From Gammaproteobacteria bacterium (GTDB taxonomy: Bacteria > Pseudomonadota > Gammaproteobacteria > Steroidobacterales > BM003), in contig JAPHSC010000044.1 of NCBI GenBank assembly GCA_026193125.1, positions 1-5,219 of the forward strand: DNA of 5,219 nt, written 5' to 3'. Below, in pieces: positions 1-5,219 of the stretch. The translations under genes and the position numbers were made by a program. Under the pieces are notes generated by a model. It did not search any database. It was not told where the DNA came from and saw only the letters and a program-made list of their open reading frames with translations. Each line of letters opens with the position of its first letter. Within the stretch, counting starts at the first letter, position 1.

Positions 1-849
1 CAGGCCTCCGAAAGTGCTGGAGAGCAGGATAGCCAGGCCGGGGACGGCGCTGGTGAGCAGGCCCAGTCAGCGGATGCGGGCGCTGCGGATGCCTGGCCCG
101 GTGAGCAGGGCCAGCCCCCAGAAACCCAGGCGGAGGATGCCTGGGCCGAAAGCTCGGGTTCTGCGCAAACTGATGCTTCCCCGGCGCCGGACGAGGCAGC
201 CTGGGAGAGCACCGGTGCTGCAGCGGCAAATACCGGTGAGCAGACTGGTGGCGAGCCAGGTCAGGACGGCACCTCGAGCGCCGGGGCAACAGCCTCCGGA
301 TTTCCAGCCGGCAACCCGGGTAACGCCGGCCAACAGGGCACCCAGGTCGCAACAGCGGGAGCGGTGGGCGGCGCAGGCGGCGGACTACCCCCTGGCGGAC
401 TGCCAAGCGGGCAGACTGCCGAGGAACGCTCAGCCGAACTGGACAGGAAACTCGGTGGATCCATGATAGTGTTTGATAGCGTCATGCTGGAAGAGCAAAA
501 ACGGGCGCAGGCTGGACGCCCGGAAGGCAGCCAGGGCAGTGCCGGCGGCAGCGCCCGAATACCGGGGCTGGATGAAGCCGGTGCCGCAGGCGGGACAAGC
601 GGCGCAGACGGCAATGCCGAAAGCGCGGATGAAGCATCCGGCGAATCCGCTGCCAGTGGCCGCAGGAGCACGGTGGCCGGCGCACCTGGAAATCGCAGCG
701 GAGTGACACCGGAAGACATACCCAGCGGTGACGACGATGACGTGGTCGCACGGCAATTGCGTGAAGCGGCCGAGGCGGAGACCGACCCGGCACTGCGGGA
801 AAAATTGTGGGATGAATACCGGCGTTACAAAACAGGATCGGGTAACTAG
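1..849 (+). CDS. Low-complexity acidic protein with charged C-terminal tail, 5'-truncated, unknown function
   Basis: The frame is open from the first base to TAG at 847-849, giving 282 visible residues; the true start lies left of the window. An internal ATG at 475 or a GTG at 364 would also give an ORF, but the same composition continues upstream without a stop, so a partial gene is the better reading. Visible residues 1-140 are Ala/Gly/Gln/Glu/Asp/Ser/Pro-rich and probably disordered, with Trp only at 32, 48 and 68, each in an acidic-Ala-Trp context. Residues 141-170 look helical (LDRKLGGSMIVFDSVMLEEQ), followed by a second Gly/Ser/Ala linker. The tail from DDDD (244-247) to 277 is strongly charged and helical (VARQLREAAEAETDPALREK, then LWDEYRRYK) and looks like the constrained part. 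I do not recognise the family. No signal peptide or membrane segment is visible, but the N-terminus is missing. Its stop abuts the next gene's start, which implies cotranscription and probably translational coupling. Confidence 0.85.
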   Translation, partial: QASESAGEQDSQAGDGAGEQAQSADAGAADAWPGEQGQPPETQAEDAWAESSGSAQTDASPAPDEAAWESTGAAAANTGEQTGGEPGQDGTSSAGATASGFPAGNPGNAGQQGTQVATAGAVGGAGGGLPPGGLPSGQTAEERSAELDRKLGGSMIVFDSVMLEEQKRAQAGRPEGSQGSAGGSARIPGLDEAGAAGGTSGADGNAESADEASGESAASGRRSTVAGAPGNRSGVTPEDIPSGDDDDVVARQLREAAEAETDPALREKLWDEYRRYKTGSGN

Positions 850-2085
850 GTGGACTATCAAGCTATAAATATGATCGGCGGAAAGACGCGGGCGGCTTTG
901 TGTGCCTTGCTGGCATGCAGCCTGCTTAGCGCCTGCGTGTCAGAAAAAGTGCGCGTGGTTAACGACACCCTGGCTATACAGGCGGAAGAAGCGATTCCCG
1001 AATCTCTTTTACTGGATGTGGGTATTGGGATATTTGATCCGGGCATCCCGGAAGACGAGTCCAGCTGGGAAAAACTTCGTGTCTATCCTGTCGTGCGCAA
1101 GGCTGAATCCCGCTACATTCCTTACACCCTGAAAGGGACCTTGCAGGACACCAGTCAATGGGGTTCCGTGTGGGTAGTCCCGACGAATTCAAATGCTGTG
1201 GATGTGTCCGTGAATGGCACCCTGCTGGCGTCAGATGGCGAGATACTTGCCATACGCGTGACCGTTGTGGATGCCACCGGCCGGCAATGGCTGGATAAGG
1301 AATATTCCGGCGCTGCCAGCAAGTATTCCTACAACGACGAATTTCACCTGGAGCAGGATCCTTTCCAGAACATTTACAACCAGATCGCCAATGACATGGT
1401 AGCGGCCCGTGAAAAGCTGAACGACAAGGACATCGCCACCATCCGCAGTGTTGCCAGCCTTAAATTCGCCACCGAGTTTGCGCCGGATGCATTTGATACC
1501 TACCTGAGCCAGGACAAGAAGGGGAACTTCCAGGTCAATCGGCTGCCTGCAGTGGACGAACCCATGATGCAGCGCATGTACCTGATTCGTGATCGCGAGT
1601 ACATGTTGTTTGATGTTCTTGATGAGCACTATGGCAATTTCCACGCGAACATGGATGGACCGTACGAAAACTGGCGTAAATACAGCTACGAGGAAACCAT
1701 AGCGCAGCGGGAAGTCGCTGACTCGGCAATGCGCCGCAAGTTACTGGGAGCAGCGGCCATTATCGGCGGCCTGGTGATGTCCCAGAATACCAATTCCTCG
1801 GCTGGCAGCGTCGCCAGCACCGCGGCAGTTCTCGGGGGCATCGCTGCCTTCAAGAGCGGCATGGATCGGTCAGCCGAAACCAAGATCCATGAGGACGCAC
1901 TGAAGGAGCTCTCAGGCTCCCTGGAAGCTGAAGTGAGACCCATGGTAGTCGAGATAGAGGGAACCTCGGTTGAATTGACAGGTTCAGCCGAAGCCCAGTA
2001 CGAGGAATGGCGCGCGATTCTAAAAGAGATCTACCAGGCAGAGTCGGATTATACGCTGCCCGCCACAGATGGCGACGGCGGTTAG
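850..2085 (+). CDS. Predicted outer-membrane lipoprotein with glycine-rich hydrophobic segment, unknown function
   Basis: This is a 411-residue frame from GTG at 850, which directly follows the upstream TAG. An in-frame ATG at 871 (residue 8) is the alternative and gives a more typical 21-residue signal peptide. The GTG has a weak AGGA at 834-837, while the ATG has no ribosome binding site at normal spacing, so GTG is slightly preferred. The N-terminus has Lys12 and Arg14, a hydrophobic stretch and a clear lipobox, LSAC, with the acylated cysteine at residue 29. The +2 residue is Val rather than Asp, which by the known Lol sorting rule favours the outer membrane. Residues 50-155 look beta-rich (VDVSVNGTLLASDGEILAIR, then DATGRQW), loosely recalling the beta-sandwich of accessory envelope lipoproteins; this is a fold-level impression only. 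Residues 160-295 are mixed or helical and rich in Tyr, Asp and Glu. Residues 297-336 form two Gly/Ala-rich hydrophobic stretches around a polar turn. The C-terminus (345-400) is helical and acidic. I do not recognise a named family. Confidence 0.9.
   Translation: MDYQAINMIGGKTRAALCALLACSLLSACVSEKVRVVNDTLAIQAEEAIPESLLLDVGIGIFDPGIPEDESSWEKLRVYPVVRKAESRYIPYTLKGTLQDTSQWGSVWVVPTNSNAVDVSVNGTLLASDGEILAIRVTVVDATGRQWLDKEYSGAASKYSYNDEFHLEQDPFQNIYNQIANDMVAAREKLNDKDIATIRSVASLKFATEFAPDAFDTYLSQDKKGNFQVNRLPAVDEPMMQRMYLIRDREYMLFDVLDEHYGNFHANMDGPYENWRKYSYEETIAQREVADSAMRRKLLGAAAIIGGLVMSQNTNSSAGSVASTAAVLGGIAAFKSGMDRSAETKIHEDALKELSGSLEAEVRPMVVEIEGTSVELTGSAEAQYEEWRAILKEIYQAESDYTLPATDGDGG
934..936 (+). other. Lipobox cysteine codon (signal peptidase II cleavage site)
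   Basis: TGC at 934-936 encodes Cys29 of the lipoprotein, preceded by Leu26-Ser27-Ala28. This matches the bacterial lipobox pattern. Cleavage before this Cys would leave a mature protein beginning Cys-Val-Ser-Glu. Confidence 0.88.
1738..1857 (+). other. Glycine/alanine-rich hydrophobic hairpin-like segment in the lipoprotein
   Basis: Residues 297-336 contain LLGAAAIIGGLVM, a polar turn SQNTNSSAGS, then a second hydrophobic stretch ending AAVLGGIAAF. Small residues recur at close spacing, as in glycine-zipper-type membrane segments. Each stretch is short (about 12-13 residues) for a full transmembrane helix, so it may be a membrane-inserting or self-associating hairpin rather than a classical span. 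The role is inferred. Confidence 0.5.
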
Positions 2086-2293
2086 GACCGCGACCGTTGA
2101 CGCGTGCCGGTTGTCCTCAGCGAACCCGGCGACCGCGGTTATCAAGACATTCCGGGGCTACAGGGCATGAGGTCCTTCGGCTACACTGCACCGTGGAATG
2201 AATTCCCGGCCAGCGGATCGCGGGGCATACCTTTGCTTGAATCCATCGTTCAAAGACATACATCGAGGGCCGGCATCAAGACTGGCGAGCTGA
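2086..2293. other. Intergenic gap of 208 bases between lipoprotein and TPR genes
   Basis: This is the only sizeable gap in the window. It holds a 5-bp stem overlapping the lipoprotein stop codon (GCGGT at 2078-2082 with ACCGC at 2087-2091), a second imperfect hairpin (2106-2130) and the 8-base palindrome ACCGCGGT at 2132-2139. A GTG-started frame of 65 codons (2104-2301) spans it and would overlap the TPR gene start by 8 bases. It has no clear ribosome binding site, no signal peptide and no recognisable motif, so I do not call it a gene. No strong sigma70-type promoter is evident. The gap may carry an internal weak promoter, an mRNA-processing element, or nothing. Confidence 0.55.
2106..2130 (+). 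other. Imperfect inverted repeat downstream of the lipoprotein gene
   Basis: GCCGGTT (2106-2112) can pair with AACCCGGC (2123-2130), leaving one bulged C and a 10-base loop. No run of T follows, so it is not a typical intrinsic terminator. It could reduce downstream transcription or stabilise the upstream transcript. Short GC-rich repeats of this size also arise by chance at this base composition. Confidence 0.3.
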
Positions 2294-3916
2294 ATGAGTG
2301 ACACCGAAATCCACGGGGATGACACGCCGATAAAGCCCACGGCGTTTCGATCCCGCCCGAGCGCGGACGCGCACGAGGATGCGCACGCCGGGACAGACGA
2401 GCACGAGGCTGTTGACAGGGTCAAGTATCGTGCGCCCTCGCCCGATCAGGGCGCGAGCACGCGCGGAGTTCACGTGCGGGCAAGGGTCATGTGGACCGGG
2501 CTCGCCCTGCTGACCGCCCTCGCCGCCTTCGTGTTTCTGTTGTTACCCGATGCCGTGCCCACCGGCGATGCCGGCTCGACCGGCACGACCTCCGGGAACC
2601 AGGTCTCCTCGTCTGTCCCAAATATCCCGGCGCCCTCGCCGGGGGTGCAAGAGACAGCTGAACTTGCGCCCTGGCAAACCGCCCAGATTTTGCGCCAGAA
2701 AGAGGCTGCAGAAGCCGTTATCGAACAGTTTGTACGCCTGCAACTGGAACTGGAGGACGCGGGAGTCGAACGCTGGGGCGCCGAGCGCTTTGAGCAGGCA
2801 GTGCTCCTGGCTCAGGAAGGTGACGGGCAATTCAGTCAACGCGATTTCCAGGCGGCAACGGAGAGCTATGAAAAGGGTCTGGAACTGTTGCGCGCACTGG
2901 AGCAGGAGACTGATACCGTCCTGCTTGACGCATTGTCCAGGGGGCAGCAGGCGCTGCAGGCCTATGATGCCGCCGGCGCACGCGAGGCGTTTGAACTTGC
3001 GCTGGTGCTGGCGCCGGGTAACCCGGTTGCCGGCAAGGGTCTGGCGCGCGCGCAACATTCCGATGAAGTAGCACAGATGACGCTGCGGGCCTCGCAATAC
3101 GAAGATAACGGCGATCTTGAGTCTGCCAGGGATGAGCTGGTGCGGGCCAGCAAGCTTGACCCGGAGGACCTGGCGGTGGCGGCCTCGCGCAAGCGCCTGG
3201 ATACGCTGCTACGAGAACGCCAATTCGATACGCTGATGTCTCGCGCATATGCCGACATTGATGCAGGCCGCATTGACGACGCGGTGCTGGCTTTTGGCAA
3301 GGCTGCGAAATTGCGACCCGACAGCAGTGAAGTCAAAGAGGGCCTGGCCCAGGCAGAGAGCCTGCGCAGGCTGGAAAGTATCACCGATCTGCAAGAACGG
3401 ACCGCGGTTTTGGAGGCCTCTGAAAGCTGGGAACAGGCGGCGGAGTTGTATACCCGCGCATTGAGCCTGGATAGCAGCCTGGTCTTTGCCCGGGAAGGAC
3501 TGCGACGGGCGAGCGAGCGCGCGGAACTGGATAAACGGCTGCGAAGCTATATTCAGCAACCGGAACGCTTGCAGGCCGATACGGTCTACCAGGCGGCCAG
3601 GCAGATTCTGGGAATCGCCGCCAGCGTTGAGCCCCGCACCCGCATCCTGGCCCAGCAAATCACGGAACTGGAGAGAGTGCTTGAGCAATCCCGGCAGACG
3701 GTTAGCGTGTTGGTACAGTCCGATAGCCAAACCCAGGTTACCCTTGGCAAGGTCGGTCCCCTGGGAACCTTTAACGAAAGACAACTCGCGCTGCGCCCGG
3801 GCACATATGTCATTACCGGCAGCCGTGATGGCTACCGTGACGTGCGGCGCACCTTTGTGGTGGCCGCCGGTGACGAGCAACTGCACATCCTGGTCAGCTG
3901 CGAGGAAAGGATTTGA
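2294..3916 (+). CDS. Membrane-anchored periplasmic TPR protein with C-terminal PEGA-like module
   Basis: A 540-residue protein from ATG at 2294 to TGA at 3914-3916; only a weak GGCGAG (2284-2289) precedes the start. Residues 1-65 are polar, rich in His, Asp and Arg, and probably cytoplasmic. Residues 66-85 form one transmembrane helix (GLALLTALAAFVFLLL) with Arg-rich flanking sequence on the N-terminal side, supporting N-in topology with the bulk in the periplasm. After a Ser/Thr/Pro linker (86-125), a helical stretch and about five TPR-like helix pairs follow, roughly 168-200, 215-252, 264-300, 314-352 and 374-408. Typical signatures are AREAFELALVLAPGNP, ARDELVRASKLDPED, AVLAFGKAAKLRPDS and AAELYTRALSLDSS. 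Residues 410-468 are helical. Residues 468-535 resemble a PEGA module (LRPGTYVITGSRDGY). TPR arrays mediate protein-protein contacts, so a scaffold role is likely; the partner is not shown, but the neighbouring PEGA protein is the natural candidate. Cys536 is the only cysteine. The last codons double as the next gene's ribosome binding site. Confidence 0.92.
   Translation: MSDTEIHGDDTPIKPTAFRSRPSADAHEDAHAGTDEHEAVDRVKYRAPSPDQGASTRGVHVRARVMWTGLALLTALAAFVFLLLPDAVPTGDAGSTGTTSGNQVSSSVPNIPAPSPGVQETAELAPWQTAQILRQKEAAEAVIEQFVRLQLELEDAGVERWGAERFEQAVLLAQEGDGQFSQRDFQAATESYEKGLELLRALEQETDTVLLDALSRGQQALQAYDAAGAREAFELALVLAPGNPVAGKGLARAQHSDEVAQMTLRASQYEDNGDLESARDELVRASKLDPEDLAVAASRKRLDTLLRERQFDTLMSRAYADIDAGRIDDAVLAFGKAAKLRPDSSEVKEGLAQAESLRRLESITDLQERTAVLEASESWEQAAELYTRALSLDSSLVFAREGLRRASERAELDKRLRSYIQQPERLQADTVYQAARQILGIAASVEPRTRILAQQITELERVLEQSRQTVSVLVQSDSQTQVTLGKVGPLGTFNERQLALRPGTYVITGSRDGYRDVRRTFVVAAGDEQLHILVSCEERI
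2489..2548 (+). other. Single transmembrane helix of the TPR protein
   Basis: Residues 66-85 are an unbroken hydrophobic stretch bounded by Arg62 and Arg64 on the N-terminal side and Pro85-Asp86 on the other. No signal-peptidase site is apparent after it, so it reads as an uncleaved anchor or signal-anchor. Confidence 0.85.
3695..3898 (+). other. PEGA-like module at the C-terminus of the TPR protein
   Basis: Residues 468-535 have a beta-rich pattern with the hallmark LRPGTY and a downstream DGYRD. These match the PG-x-Y and GY positions of PEGA-family repeats. The first half lacks the usual Pro-x-Gly-Ala and Asp-Gly turns. It is closest to the first, equally atypical repeat of the neighbouring PEGA protein. 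Confidence 0.6.
3902..3910 (+). promoter_or_regulatory. Strong ribosome binding site inside the TPR gene's last codons
   Basis: GAGGAAAGG is a near-ideal Shine-Dalgarno stretch; its GAGGA core lies six bases before TTG at 3913. The same nine bases are codons Glu-Glu-Arg (GAG GAA AGG) of the TPR protein just before its final Ile and stop. This site is what decides the TTG start of the next gene. Confidence 0.85.
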
Positions 3917-5219
3917 TCACGGGTATTCGCGTAATTGACATATCTGGAGCCCGCGAGCTCACGCCTGGGGATTTTCCGCTGGCGCTGGCGGCCTCCCCCG
4001 CGGGTGGCCTGCAACTGGTCCCTCCCGATGAAACCGTGCATGTACTGCTGAGTCTGCAGTGGCGGGAGGAGAAACTGGTGGCCGAGCCAGGTTCCGATTT
4101 TGGCGAGGTACGTCTGAATGGCGAACCGCTGGCGCGCGCCACCATCCTGGCAGATGGCGATCAAATTGAGGCCGGCGTGGGACGAATCGGGGTCGAGGCC
4201 GACGCTGGTGGCCTGCGTCTGGATCTGCGCGATCAGCCTACCCACGAACTGATCAAGCCGCTGGCGTTTCATCCCGGGCACGCAAAGGCAAAGGGCATAC
4301 TGAGCCGACTGAGTCCCGTCGTGCTGGCAGTGACCGCGTTGTTCCTCGTCTTGTTTTTCGCGACCTGGTTTCTGCTTACCGCTAGCTCAGTAGAAATCCT
4401 CGCCCAACCCCAGGCTGACAGCATTCGGATTGAATCTGGCGGATTCAGTCTTGAATTGGGTGGTCGGTTCTTAATGCGGCCGGGCGACTACACGGTGCTG
4501 CTAAAAAAGCAGGGCTACCATGATTTGACTCAGGTCGTTCAAGTCAGCGAGGAGCAGAACCAGCAATTCACGCTGGTGCTCGAAAAACTGCCGGGCCTGC
4601 TCAGCGTCAACAGCCTGCCTGCGGATGGCGCAAGTGTATTTCTGGACGGCATCAACCTCGGCGTGACACCCCTGGCACCAATGCAGGTGGCTGCGGGTAT
4701 GCATACCTTGCGCATAGAGCTACCCCGTTTTCAGCCTGTCCAGCAGGAGCTTGAAATTCACGGTATGCAGGAAGCCCAGACGATTGATCTGACCCTGCTC
4801 CCGGACTGGGCCGATGTCAGCCTGGATTCCGAACCCAGTGGGGCTGAGATACTGGTGGACGGCGAAGTGGTCGCCACCACACCGGCCAGCGTGCAGGTCA
4901 TGGCCGGCGCCCATGAAATCCAGCTTAGCCTGGCCGGGCACAATAGTTGGACTGCCCAACTGGACGTAATTGCCAATCAACCCCTCACCCTGGATACCGT
5001 CAAACTTACCAAAGCCGACGGCCTGGTCCAGTTGAGGAGCAACCCGCCAGGGGCCAGGGTCAGCGTGGAAGGTCGATACCGCGGACAGACTCCCCTGGAC
5101 CTCGCGCTGGCACCCGGCAAGAGCTACAGCCTGCGTCTGGGCAAGACCGGCTACCAGACCGTTACCAGAACGGTAAAGGTTACCTCTGGCCAGGGGCAGA
5201 GACTGGAAGTGAATTTACC
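3913..5219 (+). CDS. FHA-like / transmembrane / PEGA-repeat protein, 3'-truncated
   Basis: An open frame of 435 complete codons runs from TTG at 3913 to the right edge without a stop. The TTG overlaps the TPR stop (TTGA) and sits six bases after a strong GAGGA, so it is the preferred start. Residues 1-110 are soluble and beta-rich; EVRLNGEPLA followed by LADGDQIEAG resembles the C-terminal half of an FHA domain (Asn-Gly turn, then Gly-Asp-x-Ile). The canonical phosphopeptide-binding Gly-Arg and Ser-x-x-His signatures are not evident, so binding may be lost or different. His and Lys at 120-128 and Arg132 precede a transmembrane helix at 136-157, giving an N-in topology. Four repeats of about 70 residues follow in the periplasm: 158-225 (atypical), 228-295, 298-365 and 368-435. 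The last three carry PEGA marks such as PADGASVFLDG, GVTPL, EPSGAEILVDG, PPGARVSVEG and GQTPLDL, each followed by a Gly-containing turn before the next strands. PEGA repeats are known from surface and envelope proteins; the exact role here is unknown. The missing C-terminus could carry more repeats or an effector domain. Confidence 0.9.
   Translation, partial: MITGIRVIDISGARELTPGDFPLALAASPAGGLQLVPPDETVHVLLSLQWREEKLVAEPGSDFGEVRLNGEPLARATILADGDQIEAGVGRIGVEADAGGLRLDLRDQPTHELIKPLAFHPGHAKAKGILSRLSPVVLAVTALFLVLFFATWFLLTASSVEILAQPQADSIRIESGGFSLELGGRFLMRPGDYTVLLKKQGYHDLTQVVQVSEEQNQQFTLVLEKLPGLLSVNSLPADGASVFLDGINLGVTPLAPMQVAAGMHTLRIELPRFQPVQQELEIHGMQEAQTIDLTLLPDWADVSLDSEPSGAEILVDGEVVATTPASVQVMAGAHEIQLSLAGHNSWTAQLDVIANQPLTLDTVKLTKADGLVQLRSNPPGARVSVEGRYRGQTPLDLALAPGKSYSLRLGKTGYQTVTRTVKVTSGQGQRLEVNL
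4033..4203 (+). other. FHA-like cytoplasmic domain (degenerate)
   Basis: Residues 41-97 alternate as short beta strands and contain RLNGEPL and ILADGDQIEAGVGRIGVEA. These fit the 'N-G ... L-x-x-G-D-x-I-x-x-G' pattern typical of the later strands of FHA domains. The earlier phosphothreonine-binding residues are not recognisable. This is pattern recognition only. Confidence 0.5.
4318..4383 (+). other. Transmembrane helix of the PEGA protein
   Basis: Residues 136-157 are strongly hydrophobic (VVLAVTALFLVLFFATWFLL) and follow a segment with His, two Lys and an Arg. By the positive-inside rule the N-terminal domain is cytoplasmic and the repeats are periplasmic. Confidence 0.92.
4387..5217 (+). 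repeat. Four tandem PEGA / PEGA-like protein repeats of about 70 residues
   Basis: Protein-level repeats start near 4387, 4594, 4804 and 5014. Repeat 1 is atypical: it has the RPGDY and QGYHD motifs but no Pro-Gly-Ala/Asp-Gly turn. Repeats 2-4 have aligned turns at Pro236, Pro308 and Pro379, a spacing of 71-72 residues. They then carry VTPL, TTPA or QTPL and an AG or PG turn (AAGMH, MAGAH, APGKS). The underlying DNA is visibly diverged, so these are old duplications and not a recent tandem expansion. More repeats may lie beyond the window. Confidence 0.85.

Noticed and set aside
14..466. 150-codon + frame with an Arg/Pro-rich product
   Set aside because: It is a frame-shifted shadow of the acidic low-complexity gene. 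The frame 1 reading runs to a natural stop abutting the next gene, while this product is typical out-of-frame Arg/Pro-rich sequence.
261..861. Overlapping minus-strand frames of 143-152 codons
   Set aside because: They are antisense to the low-complexity gene. Their Pro/Ala/Ser- or Cys/Arg-rich translations are mirror images of its biased codons.
864..870. TATAAAT, resembling a -10 box
   Set aside because: It lies inside the start of the lipoprotein coding region with no matching -35 at proper spacing, and it would initiate downstream of both candidate start codons' leader.
2097..2102. TTGACG, a near-consensus -35 element
   Set aside because: No acceptable -10 hexamer occurs 15-19 bases downstream.
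2237..2264. Possible promoter TTGAAT - 16 bases - TACATC before the TPR gene
   Set aside because: The -35 matches four of six consensus positions and the -10 only about three of six. This is within chance expectation, so it was not annotated.
2104..2301. GTG-started 65-codon frame in the gap, overlapping the TPR start by 8 bases
   Set aside because: There is no good ribosome binding site, no recognisable motif or targeting signal, and the composition is unremarkable. The overlap with the next gene is suggestive but not enough to call it.
3209..3886. 225-codon minus-strand frame
   Set aside because: It lies entirely antisense to the well-supported TPR gene and has no recognisable domain; long antisense frames are expected in GC-rich coding sequence.

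Overview
The window is GC-rich, and all its convincing genes lie on the + strand. The style fits a Gram-negative proteobacterium, most likely a gammaproteobacterium. The evidence is a classical lipobox lipoprotein with a non-Asp +2 residue, two single-pass inner-membrane proteins with large periplasmic parts, and tight gene packing with overlapping starts. The taxonomic guess is inference from style; no marker gene is present.

Layout: (1) positions 1-849 hold the 3' part of a gene for a low-complexity acidic protein (Ala/Gly/Gln/Glu/Asp-rich) with a short ordered, charged C-terminal tail; its start is off the left edge. (2) Positions 850-2085 encode a lipoprotein of about 404-411 residues whose GTG start directly abuts the previous stop codon. 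(3) Positions 2086-2293 are a 208-base gap with small inverted repeats and no convincing gene. (4) Positions 2294-3916 encode a 540-residue membrane-anchored TPR protein ending in a PEGA-like module. (5) From 3913 to the right edge runs a TTG-started open frame of at least 435 codons. It is easy to miss because it has a rare start and no stop inside the window. It encodes a cytoplasmic FHA-like domain, one membrane helix and four tandem PEGA or PEGA-like repeats, and continues beyond the window.

Together these look like one operon for an uncharacterised envelope-associated assembly. It would combine an outer-membrane-type lipoprotein, a periplasmic TPR scaffold tethered to the inner membrane, and a periplasmic PEGA-repeat stalk with a cytoplasmic FHA-like domain. 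The strongest link between members is that the TPR protein and the PEGA protein share a related, atypical PEGA-like module. Neither the function nor a gene name can be assigned from the sequence alone. I see no tRNA, rRNA, CRISPR array, insertion sequence or strong terminator.
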